From contig CAZQEN010000087.1 of assembly GCA_964591605.1 (NCBI GenBank), forward strand, positions 1 to 22,253: a stretch of DNA of 22,253 bases, read 5' to 3'. Positions 6,808 through 14,263 of this stretch are shown here, in pieces; the stretch's first letter is position 1, and each line of letters opens with the position of its first letter. Origin of the DNA: CAYLLT01 sp964591605 (GTDB taxonomy: Bacteria; Planctomycetota; Phycisphaerae; UBA1845; PWPN01). The position numbers and the translations under genes are program-made. The notes under the pieces are model-generated. The model saw only the letters and a list, made by a program, of their open reading frames with translations. It was not told the DNA's origin and made no database searches.

Positions 6808-8130
6808 ATGGTGGGCGTGTTCAAGATCGGCCTTATCGGATGTGGCACCGTCGGGCAGGGCGTCGTGCGCCTGCTCCAGTCGGAAGCCGCCCAGATCGAG
6901 AAGAAGACCGGCGTCCGGCTCGAGCTGGCGCGGGTCGCAGACAAGGACCTCGCCCAGGCCCGTAAGGTCGACCTTCCTGCGGACCGCCTGACGACCGATG
7001 CGGCCGACATTTTCAGCGATGCGTCGATTTCGGCCGTCGTCGAGCTCGTCGGCGGCACGGGAGTCGCCCGGCAGTTTGTGCTGCAGGCCCTGCAGTCAGG
7101 CAAGGACGTGGTGACCGCCAACAAGGCGCTGCTGGCCAAACATGGCAAGGAGATCTACAGCGTCGCCCGGCAGCACGGCCGCTGCATCGCGTTCGAGGCG
7201 AGCTGCGGCGGGGGCATCCCGCTGATTCTGCCGCTGCGCGTCGGGCTCATTGCCAACCGCATCGATGCGATCTACGGCATCCTCAATGGCACCTGCAACT
7301 ACATCCTCAGCGAGATGGGCCAGAAGGGTAAATCGTACGCGGCGGCCCTCAAGGAGGCCCAGGAGGCCGGCTTCGCCGAACTGGACCCGACGACGGACGT
7401 GAGTGGCGGCGATACCGCTCATAAGCTCACGATCCTCGCGTCGATCGCGTTCGGATGCGACGTCGATTTCAACAGGCTGCACGTCGAGGGCATCGACCGG
7501 CTCGATGCGCGAGACCTAGCGGCGGGGAAGGAACTCGGCTACGTCTGCAAACTGCTGGGGATCGCCAAGCGCACCGACGGGGGGCTGAGCCTGCGCGTGC
7601 ACCCGTCGTTCGTGCACAGCAGACACCCGCTGGCCAGCGCGAGCGGTTCGTTCAACGCGATCAGCATGTACGGGAACTGGGTCGGGCACACTCTCTTTTA
7701 TGGCCGCGGGGCGGGCAGCAAGCCGACGGCCAGCGCGGTCGTGGCCGATCTCGTCGATATCGCCGTCGGCAACGCCGGCCGGGTGTTCGAGCGGTTCCGC
7801 CTGCTCAACGACGTGACCAGCGAGCCGGTGTACGTGCCGATGGAGGCGCTGCGGACCCGGTTTTACGTTCGGCTCATGGTCGCGGATCGGCCGGGCGTGA
7901 TGGCCCAGCTCGCAAAAGCATTCGGCGACCGCGGGATCAGCATCCGGGCGGTCACGCAGCACGAGCCCGACGATGGCGGTGTCGGCACGGTGCCCGTCGT
8001 AATCATCACAGACGTATCGCGCGAAGGCGACATGCGGTCGGCGCTGCAGGAGATCGCCGCGCTCGATGCCGTCCGCGAGCAGCCGGTGATGATTCGGATT
8101 GTCGAAGAGCAGGAAGAGTACGAAAACTGA
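6808..8130 (+). CDS. hom: Homoserine dehydrogenase with ACT domain
   Basis: This 440-aa protein matches full-length bacterial Hom. It reduces aspartate semialdehyde to homoserine with NAD(P)H, the branch point to threonine and methionine. The Rossmann motif GLIGCGTVGQG begins at about residue 8. The catalytic domain contains NGTCNYIL and a DVSGGDTAHKL segment with Asp202 and Lys206, which correspond to the conserved Asp/Lys catalytic pair. The C-terminal ACT domain (about 350-435, VRLMVADRPGVMAQLAKAF) is the usual site of threonine feedback inhibition. The start ATG 6808 has only a weak ribosome site. The next gene is a phosphoglycerate-mutase-like protein proposed as a homoserine kinase, so the two probably act in consecutive steps. 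Confidence 0.96.
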   Translation: MVGVFKIGLIGCGTVGQGVVRLLQSEAAQIEKKTGVRLELARVADKDLAQARKVDLPADRLTTDAADIFSDASISAVVELVGGTGVARQFVLQALQSGKDVVTANKALLAKHGKEIYSVARQHGRCIAFEASCGGGIPLILPLRVGLIANRIDAIYGILNGTCNYILSEMGQKGKSYAAALKEAQEAGFAELDPTTDVSGGDTAHKLTILASIAFGCDVDFNRLHVEGIDRLDARDLAAGKELGYVCKLLGIAKRTDGGLSLRVHPSFVHSRHPLASASGSFNAISMYGNWVGHTLFYGRGAGSKPTASAVVADLVDIAVGNAGRVFERFRLLNDVTSEPVYVPMEALRTRFYVRLMVADRPGVMAQLAKAFGDRGISIRAVTQHEPDDGGVGTVPVVIITDVSREGDMRSALQEIAALDAVREQPVMIRIVEEQEEYEN

Positions 8131-8143
8131 AAGTCGAAAACAG

Positions 8144-8200
8144 GTAGGGTGGGCTTTGCCCACCACAGCGCGGAGCTAAGGTGGGCAGAGCCCACCCTAC
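8144..8200. repeat. Palindromic repeat unit 1 (GTAGGGTGGGC...GCCCACCCTAC)
   Basis: The outer arms GTAGGGTGGGC (8144-8154) and GCCCACCCTAC (8190-8200) are perfectly complementary. The inner arms GCCCACC and GGTGGGC also pair, interrupted by TTT opposite AGA. Each half can instead fold on itself, so one long hairpin or two short ones are possible. It begins 13 nt after the hom stop codon. Confidence 0.9.
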
Positions 8201-8214
8201 AAGTGGGGCAGCAG

Positions 8215-8269
8215 GTAGGGTGGGCTTAGCCCACCACAGCGTGGGGCAGGTGGGCAGAGCCCACCCTAC
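8215..8269. repeat. Palindromic repeat unit 2
   Basis: Arms 8215-8225 and 8259-8269 are perfectly complementary, with the same inner arms as unit 1 and a TTA/AGA interruption. It is offset 71 nt from unit 1 and separated from it by a spacer beginning AAGTGGGGCAGCAG. Confidence 0.9.
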
Positions 8270-8283
8270 AAGTGGGGCAGCAG

Positions 8284-8338
8284 GCAGGGTGGGCTTAGCC
8301 CACCACAGCGTGGGACAGGTGGGCAGAGCCCACCCTAC
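8284..8338. repeat. Palindromic repeat unit 3, abutting the next start codon
   Basis: The arms are 8284-8294 (GCAGGGTGGGC, one change from units 1 and 2) and 8328-8338. It is offset 69 nt from unit 2. The unit is followed by AAGT, the first four bases of the spacer, and then immediately by the ATG at 8343, so the array ends mid-spacer at the gene start. Confidence 0.9.
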
Positions 8339-8342
8339 AAGT

Positions 8343-9539
8343 ATGAAATACGTTGTGATTCTTCCCGATGGCGCCGCGGATGAACCGGTCGATGACCTCG
8401 GCGGCAAAACGCCGCTCCAGGCGGCGAAAATCCCCAACATCGACTGGGTCGCACAGACCGGCCGGTGCGGCCTCGTGAAAACCGTGCCCGACGGCTTCAT
8501 CCCCGGCAGCGACGTGGCCACGCTGAGCGTCGTCGGCTATGACGCGAACAAGTACTACACCGGCCGTGCGCCACTCGAGGCAGTCGCCAAGAAAATCTCG
8601 CTCGAACCCGAAGAGCTCGTCTTCCGCTGCAACCTCGTGACCATCGTCGACGGCCGGATGGAGGATTTTTCCGCCGGTCACATCTCGCAGGCCGAAGCCG
8701 AGCGGGTGGTTGCCGACCTGCAGGGGGCGCTGGGCGATGCTCGCGTGAAGTTTCACACCGGCGTGAGCTACCGGCACTTGATGACCGTCAAGAAGGCCGG
8801 CGACATCAAGGTGCAGTGCACGCCGCCGCATGACATACCGGGTCAGGCCATCAGCGGCTACCTGCCCAGAGGCAAAGGCAGCGATTTCGTGCTCGACCTG
8901 ATGGAGCGCTCGCGCCCGATCCTCGAAGCGCACGACGTGAACCAGGTCCGCCGCGACCTGGGCGAGAACCCGGCCACCTCCATCTGGCTCTGGGGGCAGG
9001 GTCCGATGCCTCGCCTTCCGAGTTTCAAGGAACGCTACGGCCTGCGCGGCGCAGCCATCACCGCCGTCGATCTGATTCGCGGCGTGGCGCTCGCGGTCGG
9101 CTGGAAGCTCATCGAAGTCCCGGGCGCCACCGGCTACATCGACACCGACTACGCCGCCAAGGGCCGCTACGCCATCGATGCCCTTGACGATGTGGACATC
9201 GTGGCCGTGCACATCGAAGCCCCCGACGAGATGGGCCACAACGGCGACGCGGCCAACAAGGTCAAGGCCCTCGAACAGATCGACGAGCACATCGTCGGCC
9301 CTCTGCTCGAGAAACTCCGCGGCCTGGACGCCTGGCGCATCCTGGTCTGCCCCGACCACCCCACGCCCGTGGGCAAGCGCACGCACACCGCCGACCCGCC
9401 CCCGTTCTGCATGGCCGGCACCCGCGTCACGCCCGACCGCGCCGCCGCCTTCAGCGAGGCCGACGCCGCCGAAACCGGCCAGCGCGTCGATCCTGGTCAC
9501 GAACTAATGGAGTATTTCCTGCGCAGCGGCCTCGATTGA
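8343..9539 (+). CDS. apgM: ApgM-type phosphoglycerate mutase family protein, proposed homoserine kinase
   Basis: This 398-aa protein belongs to the archaeal-type cofactor-independent phosphoglycerate mutase family (alkaline-phosphatase superfamily, two metal ions). The metal and catalytic residues are in place: Asp9 in LPDGAAD, Ser56-Asp57 in PGSD (nucleophile), Asp295 and His299 in APDEMGH, Asp338-His339 in CPDH, and His348 in KRTHT. A subgroup of this family, found next to hom and thrC, has been proposed as an alternative homoserine kinase. Its place right after hom here supports that role over glycolysis. The frame is open back to 8181 through the repeats, but MKYVVILPDG at 8343 is the family's normal N-terminus. 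No Shine-Dalgarno sequence is present because the repeat array reaches to 4 nt before the ATG; initiation may be leaderless or depend on the hairpin. Confidence 0.9.
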   Translation: MKYVVILPDGAADEPVDDLGGKTPLQAAKIPNIDWVAQTGRCGLVKTVPDGFIPGSDVATLSVVGYDANKYYTGRAPLEAVAKKISLEPEELVFRCNLVTIVDGRMEDFSAGHISQAEAERVVADLQGALGDARVKFHTGVSYRHLMTVKKAGDIKVQCTPPHDIPGQAISGYLPRGKGSDFVLDLMERSRPILEAHDVNQVRRDLGENPATSIWLWGQGPMPRLPSFKERYGLRGAAITAVDLIRGVALAVGWKLIEVPGATGYIDTDYAAKGRYAIDALDDVDIVAVHIEAPDEMGHNGDAANKVKALEQIDEHIVGPLLEKLRGLDAWRILVCPDHPTPVGKRTHTADPPPFCMAGTRVTPDRAAAFSEADAAETGQRVDPGHELMEYFLRSGLD

Positions 9540-9555
9540 GGCTTCAAGTTTGTCA

Positions 9556-9582
9556 TTGAAATCCATCCCGGCGTTTGATACT
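9556..9582 (+). promoter_or_regulatory. Weak promoter candidate upstream of the dockerin-like gene
   Basis: TTGAAA (9556-9561) and GATACT (9577-9582) are separated by 15 nt, shorter than the preferred 17. It lies just after the apgM stop and would give a leader of about 115 nt. The remaining bases to 9704 hold nothing else that I can see. Confidence 0.25.
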
Positions 9583-9704
9583 CTCGCATCTGAACAACGC
9601 ACTCCGACCGAGGGCATCGGGCCGCCCTGAGTCGAGCACGCGTCCTTTTCCCGTCTGTATCAGCTCGCGTGCGCAGTTGCCGATCCTGATCGCCAGTCCG
9701 CCCG

Positions 9705-10160
9705 ATGGGTGCAGTGTGCATGTCCGCGCTGTGCAGGAACTGCAGTGGTCTGCTCTGCGTGTTCGGGCTGGACTGTCTACTCATTGCCGCCGTATTGGCC
9801 TCGGGCATCGACGTGGGCCGGCTCGTGGTACGCCCGGGCGCAGCCGAGGTCGAATCCCGCAGCCCCGCCGGTTCCGCAGCAGTGCCTGCGGCGGTGACAC
9901 GGGGGGATTCCAGGCATGCCGTGGTGCGATTCGACCGCCCGGTCGATGACAGCGTTCGGCCGCGTCTGGCCGCCGCCGGTGTGGCGCGTCAGGGATGTCT
10001 CGGCAGGAACGCCTGGCTCGTGACGCTCACGGCCGGCGCGCCGCTCTTTCAAGCGGCCGATTTCGACAACGACAACGACGTGGACTCACACGATTTCGGC
10101 GTCCACCAGCGCTGCTTCAGCGGAACCGACATCGCCGCCGACCCGGCGTGTGCGCAATAG
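9705..10160 (+). CDS. Small exported protein with propeptide-like region and dockerin-like C-terminus
   Basis: ATG 9705 (151 aa) and ATG 9720 (146 aa) are both possible starts; neither has a good ribosome site. A signal-peptide-like hydrophobic stretch covers about residues 15-33. The middle (about 70-110) contains FDRPV...LAAAGV..... NAWLVTL, which resembles the propeptide region found before subtilisin-type catalytic domains in planctomycete exoproteins. The C-terminus is a single dockerin/EF-hand-like loop with Asp at positions 1, 3, 5, 7, 9 and 12 (DFDNDNDVDSHDF), followed by HQRCFSG and a final Cys, a combination common in Phycisphaerae surface proteins. There is no protease domain between the two, so this may be a deletion remnant or a stand-alone small surface protein. 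The dockerin-like part is well supported; the propeptide comparison is weaker. Confidence 0.7.
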   Translation: MGAVCMSALCRNCSGLLCVFGLDCLLIAAVLASGIDVGRLVVRPGAAEVESRSPAGSAAVPAAVTRGDSRHAVVRFDRPVDDSVRPRLAAAGVARQGCLGRNAWLVTLTAGAPLFQAADFDNDNDVDSHDFGVHQRCFSGTDIAADPACAQ

Positions 10161-10241
10161 GAGAATTGTGGCAACGGTAAGAGGTAAACAGACGACTGGC
10201 GAGGACGACCTCTTCGGCGAGGCCGAACCTCCCATTCCTTT

Positions 10242-10247
10242 GAGGAG
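10242..10247 (+). promoter_or_regulatory. Ribosome binding site GAGGAG
   Basis: GAGGAG lies 6 nt before ATG 10254 and fixes the start of the lipoprotein-like gene, whose N-terminus then begins directly with a signal sequence. Confidence 0.7.
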
Positions 10248-10253
10248 TTCCAA

Positions 10254-10781
10254 ATGAAGCCTTTCACGACTCCCGGTCCGGGAAAGCTGGCACTCGTCAC
10301 AGTGCTGGTACTTCTGCAGCTTCTGCCCAGTGGCTGCGTCAATTCGCCCCCGGAGCCGCAGCTCGACGAGCTCTCGGACAATTTCACGGGCTCGGTCGAT
10401 TTTTCGACCGACCGGACCTCGCCGTTTACGCTGCAGGGTACACAGGAGCACCTGGGCGCTTTCACGGCGCAGGGGGAGGTCACCTTCCGTCCCGGCCAGG
10501 AACCCGGGTCGCTGATTGGCGAGGGGGTGGCCGTATTCACGACGGCCAACGGCGACCAGCTCGTGGGCGTCGTGACGTGGGAGGCCGATGCGGAGGACGC
10601 CAACGGTCAGCGCGCCAGCGACATCCGGTTTTCGTGGCGCGACTCGGTCCAGTTCGCGGACGGAACGGTGGTCGCAAGTACGGGACAGTTCGCGGAAGCG
10701 GAAGACCGTCCGCCGGGCCTGGTGGTCATCGCCATCATCGCCATTCTGATCGGCATGCTGCTTCCAGCAGTGCAGAAGTGA
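10254..10781 (+). CDS. Lipoprotein-like protein ending in a pilin-type hydrophobic helix
   Basis: This 175-aa protein starts with Lys2 and Lys11 before a hydrophobic stretch (12-24) and LPSGC with Cys28, a plausible but not ideal lipobox (Pro at -3). Residues 29-150 are polar and strand-rich, with Gly/Thr repeats typical of a beta-sandwich; I do not recognise the domain. The last 19 residues, VVIAIIAILIGMLLPAVQK, match almost word for word the N-terminal helix of planctomycete DUF1559/type II pseudopilin-like proteins, but here they sit at the extreme C-terminus, after Arg-Pro-Pro-Gly-Leu, and lack the FTLIE part needed for prepilin processing. The stop codon follows at once and downstream codons do not continue a pilin. 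The protein may therefore be held at both ends, or the tail may be a sorting signal. Confidence 0.85.
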   Translation: MKPFTTPGPGKLALVTVLVLLQLLPSGCVNSPPEPQLDELSDNFTGSVDFSTDRTSPFTLQGTQEHLGAFTAQGEVTFRPGQEPGSLIGEGVAVFTTANGDQLVGVVTWEADAEDANGQRASDIRFSWRDSVQFADGTVVASTGQFAEAEDRPPGLVVIAIIAILIGMLLPAVQK

Positions 10782-10842
10782 CGACGGGTGATGCCGGAGC
10801 AGGCAGCGGGTTAGAATGGATATCCCGCCTGGAGCGACGGTG

Positions 10843-11043
10843 ATGAGATTCTCGTGCCGGATCGAGAAGTCAGACACCCAGTGGCGAGCCGTGGCCAGTG
10901 ACCCGGTGCTGGGCACGATCGAGGTGACGGCCGCGGACCGTGAGGCCGCCCTGGAAAAGCTCCGCCGCGAAATCCGCTACCGCGTCGAGTACTGCCCGTG
11001 TTCGGGTGTGAGCGACGATTTCGTGGAGCTGGATGTTCAGTAG
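10843..11043 (+). CDS. 66-aa small protein, HicB-like appearance
   Basis: ATG 10843 is preferred over ATG 10816 because GGAG (10831-10834) sits 8 nt before it. The predicted pattern is strand-strand-strand-helix: FSCRIEKSDTQWRAVASD, then TIEVTAADREAALEKLRREIRYR, then a final strand. That order resembles HicB-type and other small RNase H-fold-like antitoxin domains, but no HicA-like partner is adjacent, so the comparison is weak. Cys50 and Cys52 form a CPC pair. It lies 61 nt after the lipoprotein-like gene on the same strand and may share its transcript. Confidence 0.65.
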   Translation: MRFSCRIEKSDTQWRAVASDPVLGTIEVTAADREAALEKLRREIRYRVEYCPCSGVSDDFVELDVQ

Positions 11044-11139
11044 GGGGCATGCCATACGCCTCTTTACGAAATGCGGGTTCAACCGGTAACCTCCTGAGCA
11101 CGTTTTTGACCGAACCTGCTCTGCTTGGGAGGTACATCG

Positions 11140-12354
11140 ATGGACCGCAGACCGCACACCGGCCGTCTCATCCGTGTGACGGGATGGACGCTCGTTGCTC
11201 TACTCAGTTCGATTCAGGCATATGCAGCCGCGCCCGAGGGCCTGTACACCCTCCCCGACGACGTCGAAACCCGCTGGTTCAGCCCCGAGAACTTCGAGGG
11301 CGGCAAGGGGGCGGCCGGTCAGAAGAACGCCGGACGCAAAGGCTCGGCCATGTTCCGGCTCAAGGACGGTGAGAGCCGCGTGCTGGCCGAGGTCACCGGA
11401 CGCAGCGGCACGATCCGCCGCATCTGGGTCACCATCAACGACCGCTCGCCCGAGATGCTCCGCGGGCTTCGGCTCGACATGTACTGGGACGGCGCCGAGA
11501 AACCGGCCGTCTCCGCGCCGATCGGCGATTTCTTCTGCCACGGCCTGGGGCGAATGGCCACATTCGAGAACGCGCTGTTTGCCAGCCCCGAGGGACGCAG
11601 CTTCAACTGCTACATCCCCATGCCGTTCAAGACCGGCATGAAAGTCGTCGTCACCAACGAGAGCGGCAAAAACCTGCCGATGTTCTTCTACGACATCGAC
11701 TGCACGCTCGGCGACCAGCACCCCGCCAACATGCTCTACTTCCACGCCCATTTCCGACGCGAAAACCCGACGAAACTCCAGCAGGATTACGAGATTCTGC
11801 CCAAAGTCACCGGTCGCGGGCGTTATCTGGGCGCCAACATTGGCGTCATCCCCAACACCGACCGCTGGTCGCGAAGCTGGTGGGGGGAGGGCGAAGTCAA
11901 GGTGTTCCTCGACGGCGACACCGAACTGCCTACGCTCTCAGGCACCGGGACGGAAGACTACATCGGCACCGGCTGGGGCCAGGGCCAGTACGCACACATG
12001 TACCAGGGTTGCCACATCGCCGACGAGAAGCTCTTCCGCTACTGCTTCTACCGGCTGCACGTGCCCGACCCGGTCTACTTCCGCAAGGACGTCCGCGCGA
12101 CCATCCAGCAGATCGGCTACTCGGCCGGTCACCACTCCGAGGATCTCAAGAAGAAGGGCGAGCCGGTGTACCGCGCCGGGGCGGGTCGCAAGCAGATCGA
12201 TTTCGAGAAGGAGAAGTTCGCCGGCCTCTTCGAGCGCGAGGACGACTGGTCGAGCTGTGCGTACTTCTACCTCGACCGGCCCTCCAGCGACCTGCCGGCG
12301 TTGCCGCCCGTCGAACAGCGCGTCGCCGGTCTGGCGGCCGAGGCGAAACCGTAA
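11140..12354 (+). CDS. Exported DUF2961 protein (GH172-like)
   Basis: The start at 11140 is supported by GGAGG (11128-11132), 7 nt upstream. The 404-aa protein has a signal peptide (about residues 1-31, ending near QAYAA) and is then a full DUF2961 domain. Typical landmarks are GDFFCHGLGR, SFNCYIPMPF (near 158) and GTGTEDYIGTGWG (Glu272 in TGTEDY). DUF2961 corresponds to GH172, whose characterised members act on alpha-fructofuranoside, difructose anhydride or arabinofuranoside linkages; the family core is a double jelly roll that assembles into trimers. Glu272 sits where a conserved catalytic acid is expected. The substrate cannot be read from sequence. It converges on the DUF1080 gene with a 15-nt gap. 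Confidence 0.9.
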   Translation: MDRRPHTGRLIRVTGWTLVALLSSIQAYAAAPEGLYTLPDDVETRWFSPENFEGGKGAAGQKNAGRKGSAMFRLKDGESRVLAEVTGRSGTIRRIWVTINDRSPEMLRGLRLDMYWDGAEKPAVSAPIGDFFCHGLGRMATFENALFASPEGRSFNCYIPMPFKTGMKVVVTNESGKNLPMFFYDIDCTLGDQHPANMLYFHAHFRRENPTKLQQDYEILPKVTGRGRYLGANIGVIPNTDRWSRSWWGEGEVKVFLDGDTELPTLSGTGTEDYIGTGWGQGQYAHMYQGCHIADEKLFRYCFYRLHVPDPVYFRKDVRATIQQIGYSAGHHSEDLKKKGEPVYRAGAGRKQIDFEKEKFAGLFEREDDWSSCAYFYLDRPSSDLPALPPVEQRVAGLAAEAKP

Positions 12355-12369
12355 CTCAAGCTGCGGGCC

Positions 12370-13071
12370 TCAGCGCAGCGGCATCAGCCGGATGTTGCGG
12401 TATTCGATCGGCACTCCCTCGGACTGCAGGCAGATCGCCCCCCGCGTGACGCTGCAATCCGTGGCGTGGTTGACGAGCACGCCGTTGACTTTCACGAGGA
12501 CCTCGTTGCCCCGGCACGTGATCTCGATGTGGTTCCACTCGCCCATCGGTTTCTCCGAGCCGTCGGTCAGGTTGAAGTAACGGCGGTTCTTCTTGCGCTG
12601 CTCCTCGTTGGGGACGTGCAGGGTCGTGCCGATGATCCAGAAGTCGCCCGCTTCGTCCTTCTGGAGCTGGACCTCGATCGAGCGGGGCCAGATCCCCAGC
12701 ACGCGGGGGTCGGAAGCGTGCACGAGCACGCCGTTGTTGCCGCCCGGCGTGCCCGGCGGCCAGCGCCACTCCAGCTCGAGCATGTAGTTCTCATAATCGT
12801 CTTTCGTCCGCAGCACCCCGGTTGGCTTGCCTTTGCACGAGAGAACCCCGTCGCGCACCGCCCAGACGTCCTCCAGCTTGACGCCCGGCTGATCCAGGTC
12901 GCACGTCCAGTTGTCCAGATCATTCTCGTGGAGCAACACGACCGGAGCGGAGGCCGCCGGCTGACTGGAGGATGGGGCGGTCGTAGCGGCGGTCTCTCTC
13001 GCTGGCGTCGATTCCTTGCAGCCGGCCAGCAGGATCAGAACGAGCAGACCACCGATTGCGCAGATTCGCAT
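12370..13071 (-). CDS. DUF1080 (3-keto-disaccharide hydrolase-like) lipoprotein
   Basis: This 233-aa protein begins with a short signal peptide and a classic lipobox, LLAGC (Cys18), followed by a Ser/Thr/Ala/Pro linker (19-44) and a DUF1080 jelly-roll domain (about 45-233). Landmarks are WAVRDGVLSCKG, YMLELEWRW, a NNGVLVH segment and WNHIEITCRGNEVLVKVNG. The family (PF06439) is abundant in planctomycetes and includes 3-keto-glycoside hydrolases or carbohydrate-binding modules. The ribosome site GGGAGG (minus strand, 13083-13078) fixes the start at 13071, and a 17-bp palindromic repeat touches that site. It is convergent with the DUF2961 gene, another carbohydrate-directed protein. Confidence 0.93.
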   Translation of the reverse strand: MRICAIGGLLVLILLAGCKESTPARETAATTAPSSSQPAASAPVVLLHENDLDNWTCDLDQPGVKLEDVWAVRDGVLSCKGKPTGVLRTKDDYENYMLELEWRWPPGTPGGNNGVLVHASDPRVLGIWPRSIEVQLQKDEAGDFWIIGTTLHVPNEEQRKKNRRYFNLTDGSEKPMGEWNHIEITCRGNEVLVKVNGVLVNHATDCSVTRGAICLQSEGVPIEYRNIRLMPLR

Positions 13072-13083
13072 GTTGTGCCTCCC

Positions 13084-13100
13084 GGCGGGCAGTGCCCGCC
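13084..13100. repeat. Inverted repeat GGCGGGC-AGT-GCCCGCC
   Basis: A perfect 7-bp stem with a 3-nt loop lies between lptG and the DUF1080 gene. On the minus strand it ends exactly where the DUF1080 Shine-Dalgarno GGGAGG begins, so folding could affect that gene's translation. There is no T-run, so it is not a good terminator for lptG. Confidence 0.65.
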
Positions 13101-13147
13101 CTGTGGGTTGTCTGAGCCCATGGGTTGTTCACGCCGCCGGCAGTTCC

Positions 13148-14260
13148 TCACGTCTTGACATCCGCGAGCAGTACAACCGCGATGGGTCCGAACAGGAAGA
13201 TCGGCACCCAGGTGGGGATGGCCGCCGACACGTCGGCGATCGAGGCGACCATCTGCTGGCTCGCGAACGCCACGATGAACGAGAGCGAACACACCACCAG
13301 CGCCTTGGCCACCTGCGTCAGGACGCTTCCCGGAAGCCGCGTCATGAAGAACGGAAGGCCCAGAAGCACCAGAATCATGTTGTGGATCGGCAGCGTGAAC
13401 CGCTTGTGCTTGATGGGGGCGATCTGCTCGGAGCCCAGATCGCCGCTGGCCTCCAGCTCGCTGAGCTGGCGGACGCTCATGAACTCCTTCCACTGCACCG
13501 ACTGTCGCAGTTTGATCTGGTCGGGCGTCAGGCTGGTCGGGTAGAAGGTCACCAGGCTCCGTTCGGCCGACTGCTCGGCCCCCAGCAGGCCCGGGTCGCC
13601 GCCGGTCATGCTCAGCCGGATGCCCCGCTGCAGCGTCCAGCCGTGGCGTTTCTGATCCCAGTCGGCGAAGTCAGCCGTGATCACGTCCTTGAGCTCACCC
13701 AGCCGCGAGGGTTCAGTCTCCAGCTCCATGATGACCATCCCGCGGATCTTGCGCTGCGAGGCGGAGAACTGCATCGCGCTGAGCAGCCGGTTCTCGCCAT
13801 CGCGCACGAACCAGACCTCCCGGACTTTCTGCCCCTCCACGTCCGCCCGGTCGCGCACCAGCTTCGGCGCCACCCGCGGCAGAACCACCTCCTGGTCGAA
13901 CACGAGCAGGGCGTTCATCCCCAGCGCGGCCAGAATCACCGGCGTCGCCAGGCGGTACAGGCTCGTCCCCGAGGCCAGCACCGCGATGATCTCGTTCTGG
14001 CGGTGCAGCCGGGCGAACGTGCCGCAGGCGGCAAACAGCGTGATCACGCCCGAGAGCTGGAAGAAGTACAGCGGCAGGTTGTAGCCGTAGTAATCGGCAA
14101 TATCCCCCAGAATCGAGAGAACCGACTTGTGGGCTTCCGTGAACTCGTCGAGGTTCAGGAACAGGTCCAGCACGACGTACAGGCTGATCATGACGAACAG
14201 CGCCAGCACGTAGTTGCTCAGGAACGACCGGAGCAGATATCGATCGAGTGTGCGAATCAT
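13148..14260 (-). CDS. lptG: LptF/LptG-family LPS export permease
   Basis: The first in-frame start is TTG at 14263, followed directly by ATG 14260, which is used here (370 aa, normal for the family). The protein has three N-terminal membrane helices (about 10-35, 58-80, 100-122), a periplasmic jelly-roll region (about 125-285) and three C-terminal helices, the YjgP/YjgQ plan. Conserved pieces include LDRYLLRSFL at the N-terminus, FARLHRQNEIIAVLASGTS after helix 2, and PIHNMILVLLGLPFF before helix 4. LptF and LptG form the inner-membrane part of the LptB2FG transporter that extracts LPS and passes it to LptC. It follows the lptF-like gene with a 135-nt gap containing repeats. No Shine-Dalgarno sequence is visible. 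Assignment to LptG rather than LptF is by position and size. Confidence 0.9.
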   Translation of the reverse strand: MIRTLDRYLLRSFLSNYVLALFVMISLYVVLDLFLNLDEFTEAHKSVLSILGDIADYYGYNLPLYFFQLSGVITLFAACGTFARLHRQNEIIAVLASGTSLYRLATPVILAALGMNALLVFDQEVVLPRVAPKLVRDRADVEGQKVREVWFVRDGENRLLSAMQFSASQRKIRGMVIMELETEPSRLGELKDVITADFADWDQKRHGWTLQRGIRLSMTGGDPGLLGAEQSAERSLVTFYPTSLTPDQIKLRQSVQWKEFMSVRQLSELEASGDLGSEQIAPIKHKRFTLPIHNMILVLLGLPFFMTRLPGSVLTQVAKALVVCSLSFIVAFASQQMVASIADVSAAIPTWVPIFLFGPIAVVLLADVKT

Positions 14261-14263
14261 CAA

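Noticed and set aside
8144..8338. CRISPR array
   Set aside because: Only three units, each internally palindromic, with conserved rather than unique spacers and no cas genes nearby.
8181..8342. N-terminal extension of the apgM frame encoding three 23-residue repeats
   Set aside because: It is a translation of the palindromic array, open only because the period is a multiple of three; the family N-terminus is at 8343.
8295..9500. A 401-codon minus-strand frame opposite apgM
   Set aside because: Shadow of a clearly coding gene with intact metal-site residues; no family features.
12361..12378. Hairpin CTGCG...CGCAG between the convergent DUF2961 and DUF1080 genes as a shared terminator
   Set aside because: Only 5 bp, no T-run, and half of it lies inside the DUF1080 coding end.
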